Assembly (NCBI GenBank): GCA_013076295.1
Contig: RQOL01000828.1
Location: 5,525,840 to 5,589,839 of the forward strand
Origin: Sanderia malayensis
Taxonomy: Eukaryota > Cnidaria > Scyphozoa > Semaeostomeae > Pelagiidae
Direction: 5' to 3'
DNA: 64,000 bases
Each line of letters starts with the position of its first letter. Position 1 is the first letter of the stretch. The notes under the pieces are model-generated. The model saw nothing but the letters and a program-made list of their open reading frames with translations. It did no database searches and was not told where the DNA came from. The translations under genes were made by a program, and so were the position numbers. Shown here in pieces: positions 57,975 to 64,000 of the stretch.

Positions 57975-58832
57975 TCAATGTGTTATATATTCTCCAAACC
58001 TCGCAGGGGGTCTTATATTTTGCCTCAATCGATAAGGGTGTTGTTGGGGTAGAAGGTTTCGTGCTTGCCCTAACGTCCCTTGAGTGTTGACATCCCTGGG
58101 GGATATAGTTATCTCACCAGTTTCACGAACGGGACAAAATGGTTCTCCGAGCTTAAATGGGACAGCGCACGGTTTTACGTTGTCATGGTGGACTGTGATA
58201 TCCTTTCCATCCTTAGAGCGTATCTTATAGTTAACCCCTTGTTTTGAGATGATCTCATATGGGCCGACCCATCTCCCACCAAATTTCCACGATTTAGGAC
58301 GCCGTAACCAGACTGATTGACCCAGAGAAAGAGGTGTCCAATCACCATGAGAAGGGCCCTGGCTTCGCTGGTCGTGTCTGCTACGAGCTAAATTTTGCTG
58401 TGCTATTTTCTGCAAGGTACTGAGATGGGTTCTAAGCGACTCGCTATATTCAAAATGTGTTTGAGGGTTCTTGAGGGGCAGGCCCAGGTCTAATTCTAAA
58501 GGCGTTTTAGCTATGCGGCCAAATACTAACTCATAGGGACTGAGGCCTGTAGACTCGTGACGACTGGTGTTGTAAGCATATACAGCGAGGTCTACCCATA
58601 AGTCCCAGTCATCCTTATGTGAGGAAACAAAAGCTGCAAGCATTTCCTGCAAGGTCCGATTTTGGCGTTCGACAAGGCCATCACATTGTGGATGATAGGC
58701 TGTCGTGCGGGATTTATGAATACCCATAAGATCACAGACTTCTTGCATCAAATTGCCTTCAAAGTTCCTCCCTTGATCAGAGTGAAGGATGGTAGGGGGG
58801 CCAAAGCGAGAGAAGACTTTTGAAACTAATAC
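57975..58832 (-). pseudogene. gypsy 2 integrase C-terminal half (downstream of the nonsense codon)
   Basis: In frame with the preceding polyprotein after one TAA. FGPPTILHSDQGRNFEG carries the second catalytic Asp and TAYHPQCDGLVERQNRTLQE carries the Glu. A GPY/F-type module follows (VWLRRP..FGGRWVGPYEII). The end is RLRQNIRPPARFGEYITH and a stop at 57,975. No chromodomain is evident. Listed as pseudogenic only because of the upstream stop; internal ATG 58,751 is not a native start. Confidence 0.88.
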
Positions 58833-61244
58833 TTAAGCGACAGTACGGGCTTTCTGATCTCGAGTGGCAAAAACCTCGCACCATTTGGTGAAGTGGTCCA
58901 TTACAACGAGAAGATGTTTATTACCACGTGTCGTTTCTGGCAGGGGACCCATGTAGTCCATGGCCCAGAAAACAAATGGTTCATTAACTTCAATAGATTG
59001 TAGTGGAGCACGACGGTGGCGTGGATCTAGTTTATTTTTGGCACATATATGACACCGGGTGACAAAATCAGTAATTTGAAGGGCCATCTGAGGCCAGTAG
59101 AAACGTTCTCGAGCGCGTTGCAGGGTTCGCTTGACTCCTAGATGACCGGAAAAAGGACTACAGTGAATGCCTTGCAGAACGGATTCAATTAAAGACGTGG
59201 GAATAATAAATGCATACTTGGGGAGCGCATTATCAGGATCAAGGCGTTTAACTAGAAGGCCGTTATGCACAAACAGACTGTCCCAAACATGCCAAAAGAC
59301 TTTTAACTGCGGGTCGCTAGACCAGGCAAAAAGGGGTGGCTTAGGGAGACCCAGAGATTTGATTTCGATTATTTTACTAATGCACATGTCTTGTCTCTGG
59401 ACTTCTTGGAGACTGTGATCAGAGTGTGTGGTGGTGGCGCAGGTAGTGATGGCACTGGGAGGTAATCGTGACAGAGCATCAGCATTGCCGTTGGCAGTAC
59501 CTGCCCTATGTTTAATGTCGAAACGAAATTCTTTAAGTTGCATCACCCAACGAGCCAGTCGACCTTTAGGCTCCATTGAATGCAACCAACGCAAAGCGCT
59601 ATGGTCTGTGACAAGAGTGAAATCACGTCCCAAGAGATATACGCGAAAATGATCAACGGCAAAGATAACAGCCAAGGCTTCTTTCTCTGTAGATGAATAA
59701 CGTTTTTCGCGATCAGTTAGTGGTCTACTTGTATGAGATATAGCACGTTCATTGCCAGAATGGTCAATCTGAGTAAGGACAGCCCCTAAGCCGAAATCAG
59801 AAGCGTCAGTTTGTAAAGTGAACCGTTTGTCAAAGTGCGGGTAAGCCAGGACAGGGGCTGTACATAAGAGATTCTTTAGGGAAAGAAAAGCATGTTGCTC
59901 AGAAATGCCCCAAGAAAACCGGGTGTTTTTCTTTGTTAAGGCCACCAATGGTGTAGACAAGGATGCAAAATTTGGGATAAACTTTCGATAGTAGCCAGCA
60001 AGGCCCAGGAAGGATCGCACCTGCTCAACAGTTTTAGGCTCAGTAAGATTTGCAACGGCTTTAATTTTGTCTGGGTCAGTATGAACACCAGCTTTTGAAA
60101 CCACGTGACCCAAATATTGTACACGGTCAGCCCCAAATTTACACTTAGGTGCTTTGACACGTAGGTTATGCTGGCGAATTCGTTCTAACACAAGAGATAA
60201 GCGCTCACAATGCTGTTCTAAGGAGTCTGAGGTAATGATAACATCATCAAAATAGCAGAGGCAGGTTTCATAAGTTAAACCTGACAAAACAATTTCCATG
60301 GCACGTTGAAATGTAGCACACCCATTGGAAACCCCGAATGGCATACGAATAAACTCCCACAACCCGTCTGGTGTTACAAATGCTGTCTTTTCTCTGTCCT
60401 TGGGTTCCATACTAATTTGCCAATAGCCAGATCGAAGGTCTAAGGTACTAAACAATGAGGCCCCTTGAAGTGAATCCAACAAGTCATCAACCCTAGGCAG
60501 GGGGTGAGCATCTCTCTGGGTGACTGCATTTAGTTTGCGATAATCTACACAAAATCTAAAAGAGCCATCCTTTTTCTTGACTAGTACAATGGGAGAGGCC
60601 CATGGAGAGTGACTTGGTTGGATTACCCCTTGCTGTAGCATATCTGAGACTTGATGTCTTGTCTCCTCTCTGTAAGCATATGGTAATCGTCTAGGATGTT
60701 GTCTGATAGGGGTGGCATTGTCTGTCTCGATTTTGTGAGTGACCACATCAGTATGACCCAGGACTATGTCATCAAAAACATCTGAATAGTGTAACAGGGT
60801 TTGCAAAATGGTGTTTCGCTGAGAAGGTGCTAAAGATGGACTGATAGAATCTTCTAATTGTTTTATAAGCTTAGGAGGTATCATTGTAGATGTGGCACCA
60901 ACTAGCGATGAGTGGCTACTGACTGAGGGAAGAGGATTTTCTAGAATAGGGCAGAATTCACTAACTTTCATCCCAGCAGGCAATTCTGTATCAAAACTAG
61001 CAACATTCATCAAACGCACTAAAATAGAACGGTTATCGGCATGACTAACTGAATAAGCTGGAAGGACATGTTTATAGGGCAAATCTACATCACTTTCTGA
61101 AACGGGGGATATCATACCTAACTGATCTTTATAACTTTTAGGTAATTGTGCACGAACTAGAACTTCTGTACGACCAGGAATACAAAGACCACTTGTCAAG
61201 GCAACAGTGGCAGGTCCTCTATCAAAGACTGAGTTAAGTAGCAA
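58833..61244 (-). CDS. gypsy 2 reverse transcriptase - RNase H - integrase N-terminus
   Basis: 803 codons. The RT has SPIVLVKKKDGSFRFCVDYR, LFSTLDLRSGYWQI, CLCYFDDVIITSD (FDD catalytic box) and FLGLAGYYRKFIPNF. RNase H has TLQTDASDFGLGAVLTQ, YSSTEKEALAVIFA, VTDHSALRWLH, GNADALSRLP. Next is the integrase HHCC zinc domain (HCSPFSGHLGVKRTLQRA; CHICAKNK) and the first catalytic Asp (FWAMDYMGPLP). The frame stops at TAA 58,833-58,835 but continues in frame after it, so a single nonsense mutation splits pol. Confidence 0.92.
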   Translation of the reverse strand: MLLNSVFDRGPATVALTSGLCIPGRTEVLVRAQLPKSYKDQLGMISPVSESDVDLPYKHVLPAYSVSHADNRSILVRLMNVASFDTELPAGMKVSEFCPILENPLPSVSSHSSLVGATSTMIPPKLIKQLEDSISPSLAPSQRNTILQTLLHYSDVFDDIVLGHTDVVTHKIETDNATPIRQHPRRLPYAYREETRHQVSDMLQQGVIQPSHSPWASPIVLVKKKDGSFRFCVDYRKLNAVTQRDAHPLPRVDDLLDSLQGASLFSTLDLRSGYWQISMEPKDREKTAFVTPDGLWEFIRMPFGVSNGCATFQRAMEIVLSGLTYETCLCYFDDVIITSDSLEQHCERLSLVLERIRQHNLRVKAPKCKFGADRVQYLGHVVSKAGVHTDPDKIKAVANLTEPKTVEQVRSFLGLAGYYRKFIPNFASLSTPLVALTKKNTRFSWGISEQHAFLSLKNLLCTAPVLAYPHFDKRFTLQTDASDFGLGAVLTQIDHSGNERAISHTSRPLTDREKRYSSTEKEALAVIFAVDHFRVYLLGRDFTLVTDHSALRWLHSMEPKGRLARWVMQLKEFRFDIKHRAGTANGNADALSRLPPSAITTCATTTHSDHSLQEVQRQDMCISKIIEIKSLGLPKPPLFAWSSDPQLKVFWHVWDSLFVHNGLLVKRLDPDNALPKYAFIIPTSLIESVLQGIHCSPFSGHLGVKRTLQRARERFYWPQMALQITDFVTRCHICAKNKLDPRHRRAPLQSIEVNEPFVFWAMDYMGPLPETTRGNKHLLVVMDHFTKWCEVFATRDQKARTVA

Positions 61245-61762
61245 GAGTCTACAGACTTAGTCGACACAGATGACACAGGAGAATAGCTAGAGATGCCCGG
61301 GGATACACAATCTGGCAGGAGAGGGGTCTTACCATGCGATCCAACAAGCAAATAGGAACCTTCTTGATTACAAGAAAGTTTGAGCTTGTTGGAGGTTAAG
61401 AAATCCCAGCTCAAAATACATTGCCATGGTTGAAGAAGGTTATTAGATACTAGAAATTCGCCTGGGTACGAAATACGACTATTGTCTGGAAAGAAGAGTT
61501 CAGTCCGTATGACACCGTGTACCGGAAGAGGTTGGCCAGTGATACCACAACATTGCTGGTCAGTGGCGTGAAGAAGTTGTTTGGGCCTAAATTGTTCGTA
61601 AATCTGGCGAGAAATAAAGGACTTCATTGACCCCGTGTCAATTAAGGCTTGGACTTTCACTCCACCCAAGGAACAATAAATGTGGGGCTGATCAGACCGA
61701 GGAGGTTGGCTGTTTTGAGAAACGGTAAAAATACGGGGGTGACCTTCAACCCAGCCCTTCAT
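61196..61762 (-). CDS. gypsy 2 aspartic protease
   Basis: Frame of 188 codons from ATG 61,762. VQALIDTGSMKSFIS holds the catalytic DTG of retropepsins; a second hydrophobic segment and SWDFL follow. It overlaps gag by the four bases ATGA, which suggests stop-restart or frameshift coupling. It runs out of frame at 61,196, while RT continues in another frame, so one indel near 61,240 probably separates protease from RT in this copy. Confidence 0.88.
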   Translation of the reverse strand: MKGWVEGHPRIFTVSQNSQPPRSDQPHIYCSLGGVKVQALIDTGSMKSFISRQIYEQFRPKQLLHATDQQCCGITGQPLPVHGVIRTELFFPDNSRISYPGEFLVSNNLLQPWQCILSWDFLTSNKLKLSCNQEGSYLLVGSHGKTPLLPDCVSPGISSYSPVSSVSTKSVDSCYLTQSLIEDLPLLP

Positions 61763-62700
61763 TGAGGCACCCCGTTGAAGTTTAAAGAATACATACCTCG
61801 TTGATCATGCTCGTTCTGTGGACCATTATTGTTGGCGCAAGCCTGGGTGGTGTGTCCCCAACCATAACATAATTGACATTGAGAGTCCCACAGACATTCC
61901 TTCGCAAAATGTCCCAGCATATGGCAATTGAAACATCGTTGGCTTCGTTGTGAGGCATTGCGGTCTTGACGTGTAGGCGTAGGCCATCTTCCACGACCAC
62001 GGAATCCAGTGTTGCGGAAGTTTCCGGATGAAGACGGCGGACGAGATTGACGTTGCGGGGGGGCCGGGCCGTGCGGTGGAGTAAAGGCAGCCCGCAATTC
62101 TTCCTGGTCAGCGGCAAGCGCAGCGACAGTAGCGGTCAGCTGGTTAATCGAGGCGGCCAGGGAGTCATCGTGACTGGGGCTAACAGCATGAGATGCGGAC
62201 TGGACAGCATGCACGTGCTGAGATGACGCAACATCGGGATGATGAATTGCTCGAAATCGTTGTACGAATGACGTCATGTCATGCAGCGAGGGGGTAGGAT
62301 TACTTTCCAAAAGACGCAGGCGAATATCAGAAGGGAGGCCCTTCATAAACTGGCGAGCCAAGAGGGCATCTCTTGCATCATCCTGTAGGGCGGTGTCAGC
62401 CTTGCGAAGCATTTCTTTGAGATCCCATAAAAAGAGAGAGGGGTCCTCGTTGGGGCGTAAAATTCGTTGCTCGAATTCAGAAAAATGTCTCTCTCGATCG
62501 ACAGCAGGGCACAGAGTTGCATACAAATGTTTTGTGAGATCGGCGTACGTACCTCTTTGATCCCCATCCAATGAATGATAGTAGGTGGCGGCAGGGCCAC
62601 GTAGTAAGGCAGGAAGAATCTTGAGTTTGCCTGCGTCCCTCCATCCATTGGCTGCGGCACAGCAATTAAACTGTAATAGATGCCATAACGAATTGGTAAC
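61759..62700 (-). CDS. gypsy 2 Gag with zinc-knuckle pair
   Basis: The protein-like frame begins upstream of the first ATG (62,571): NSLWHLLQFNCCAAANGW and LKILPALLRGPAATYYHSLD are in frame and belong to the gag capsid domain, so the real start is unclear. The frame continues FSEFEQRILRPNEDPSLFLW and FMKGLPSDIRLRLLES. After a Pro/Arg/Gln-rich linker come CFNCHMLGHFAKEC and CQLCYGWGHTTQAC, two zinc knuckles for RNA binding. The stop TGA at 61,759-61,761 overlaps the ATG of the protease frame (ATGA). Confidence 0.88.
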   Translation of the reverse strand, partial: VTNSLWHLLQFNCCAAANGWRDAGKLKILPALLRGPAATYYHSLDGDQRGTYADLTKHLYATLCPAVDRERHFSEFEQRILRPNEDPSLFLWDLKEMLRKADTALQDDARDALLARQFMKGLPSDIRLRLLESNPTPSLHDMTSFVQRFRAIHHPDVASSQHVHAVQSASHAVSPSHDDSLAASINQLTATVAALAADQEELRAAFTPPHGPAPPQRQSRPPSSSGNFRNTGFRGRGRWPTPTRQDRNASQRSQRCFNCHMLGHFAKECLWDSQCQLCYGWGHTTQACANNNGPQNEHDQRGMYSLNFNGVPQ

Positions 62701-62740
62701 TGCGATAAACTTGTTGTCTGTTCTCTACCTCTGTCACCAG

Positions 62741-62976
62741 TGTAACGTATTCGGGTTCGGCAGAACAGAGACGAAGAGATAAGTGCAACAACCTTGCTTG
62801 TATCTCAAAATCACCAATCTGAATCCTCTTTTACAATTACAATATACATATGCGTGTTAGAGTCACATGCCTCTGACTCATTGTCAGATGCACATGACTC
62901 TCAAGGTTTACACAATTTCACAATAATAGTAATAATAATAATTTCAACAATAGTAATAATAGATCGATTCGTTACA
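62741..62976 (-). repeat. 5' LTR of gypsy element 2
   Basis: Same 236-bp sequence as the 3' LTR with a few substitutions. The primer-binding-site-like TGGTGACAGAGG starts one base inside it on the minus strand. Confidence 0.95.
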
Positions 62977-64000
62977 CTGGAGAATTTGCGTTTCTTTTTT
63001 TGTCGATATTGGCCGGTAGAGATAGGCATCATCAGGAAAGAGGTTTATATATATAAGAAATAGCAGTGGCCATGACATTGTTCCTCGTGGGACACCTGAT
63101 TTAACTTCAGCTTGGGGAGACGATTTTCCATTAACAATAACTTGTTGAGTTTTCTCCACTAAGAAGCGATTGGATCCAGGGATTCCGCAGTGATCTATTT
63201 TATGGCGTAGCTCTTGGTGGTCAATCTTGTCAAATGCTTTACTGAAATCAAAAAGGAGAGAGTCAGCTTGTCCTCCTTGATTCAGTATATTTGTAAAATT
63301 ATCAACAGTCAATAAAAGTTGCGTTTCGCATGATGTGGTTTTCTGCCAAGTTGGCCATCATTTTGCTATAGAGGATGTGTTCCATTGTTTTACTGACAAT
63401 AGAAGTCAACGATATTGGTCTATAGCTTTCTGGACCACTTCTGCTTTTGCCATTGCCTTTGCATGCAGGTACAGTAAAGGCATGTTTCCAGGATTTTGGG
63501 ACTTCCCCTTGCCTTAGCGAAGCATTTAATATAAGTTCAAGTGCTGGCGAGAGTTCGCTTTGAATGGTTTTGTTGCTTCCAATAGCTGGGTGATACCTTG
63601 GGCTGAGATGGTGAAGTTGTTCATTGTAGCGTCTATCCTAGGAGACGGTATATGAGGTAATTTCCTCTCTGGTTTAAAGAAAACACTACAATACTGTTTA
63701 TTTAAAATGTCAGCTTTCTTTCCATCGTCAATGACTAGGCTTTCCTTATATTTTAATGTGGAGACTCCAACGTTGTCCTGGCGTTTACTTTTAATGTACG
63801 AATAGAAACGTTTTGGGTTATCAGACTCAATTGTTTCTTTGACGAGGTTTCTTTAGATGGTACTTTGGACATTGCGGATTCAGTGATGACTGTGAACATT
63901 TTCAAGTTGATCATTGCAAAATTTATTGATATCGGAATTTAGGGTACGCCTAATTTCTTGGATGTCAGCTCGCTTCCACAAGTGAATGGTTCTTTTAGTA

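Larger units (their letters stand above)
57712..62977 (-). mobile_element. Ty3/gypsy LTR retrotransposon 2, nearly intact, 5.3 kb
   Basis: LTRs of 236 bp at 57,713-57,948 and 62,741-62,976, nearly identical (isolated differences only, such as AACATACA versus AATATACA), with ends TGTAACG...CGTTACA. The target duplication is TGGA (or TGGAG), and removing the element rejoins the host RT codons as TQILQNDLNI. On the minus strand a primer-binding-site-like TGGTGACAGAGG follows the 5' LTR (right side), and a purine tract AAGAAGGGGGGTGG precedes the 3' LTR (left side). Gene order is gag, protease, RT, RNase H, integrase. Few lesions: one frame change between protease and RT near 61,240 and one in-frame TAA at 58,833. 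High LTR identity indicates a recent insertion. Confidence 0.95.
55931..64000 (-). mobile_element. CR1-like non-LTR retrotransposon C, interrupted by two insertions and running off the window
   Basis: The minus-strand RT can be followed from the right edge. About 63,600-64,000 gives RFYSYIKSKRQDN. 63,320-63,600 gives ESYRPISLTSIVSKTMEHIL. 62,977-63,312 gives LLFDFSKAFDKIDHQELRHK, SGVPRGTMSWPLLFLIYIN and PDDAYLYRPIS. The gypsy insertion follows, then NDLNI at 57,699-57,711, then the 1-kb insertion, then WKQQWGIEFHPNKCILL at about 56,600-56,650. The C-terminal part runs 55,931-56,472 (NPILNYASKVWNP, NLPPNISNEPEILRFKEK). Frameshifts occur near 56,455, 56,165 and 63,310. Both junctions rejoin the RT frame exactly, so this element is the oldest layer here. 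Confidence 0.88.

Overview
This is eukaryotic DNA: AT-rich, intron-rich and crowded with nested transposons. It most likely comes from an early-branching animal. A cnidarian fits best and a sponge is possible; the sequence alone does not decide. The grounds are animal-specific multidomain genes with short phase-coherent exons (a p67phox-like NADPH-oxidase activator, a voltage-gated Ca2+ channel, a receptor tyrosine phosphatase), CR1-like, Ty3/gypsy and Penelope-like retroelements, many MITEs, and fragments of protein families I know mainly from cnidarian genomes.

Layout. (1) 1-4,061, minus: first visible exons of a Ca2+-channel alpha-1 gene that runs off the left edge. (2) 5,358-9,673, minus: a complete nine-exon p67phox/NOXA1-like gene (TPR, activation region, proline-rich linker, PB1, no SH3). 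(3) About 10-35 kb: a transposon-dominated block. It holds a non-LTR element with an internal inverted duplication, a palindromic satellite, MITEs, a gypsy element whose left LTR carries a TTAA-flanked THAP transposon that itself carries a CR1-like element, a broken HECT-like gene, and a broken integrase-like gene split by a hAT-like MITE. (4) 35,524-54,874, minus: a receptor tyrosine phosphatase of at least 37 exons (2x F5/8C, Ig-like, 7x FN3, TM, two PTP domains). Its introns contain a Penelope-like fragment with a hammerhead ribozyme and a pogo/Tigger-like element. (5) 55,931-64,000: one CR1-like element (minus) interrupted by a 1 kb insertion with a minisatellite and by a nearly intact 5.3 kb gypsy element with 236-bp LTRs.

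The three cellular genes are unrelated in function and show no operon-like logic. In the phosphatase both WPD-loop aspartates are replaced (WPH, WPN), D1 has lost the Q-loop Gln, and D2 has lost the signature His and Arg, so it looks like a receptor with little or no catalysis. The p67phox-like protein keeps every residue position of the Rac contact surface that I can align except one Leu-to-Met change. Exon borders were set by hand from GT/AG sites, phase continuity and protein similarity recalled from memory; no database search was possible.
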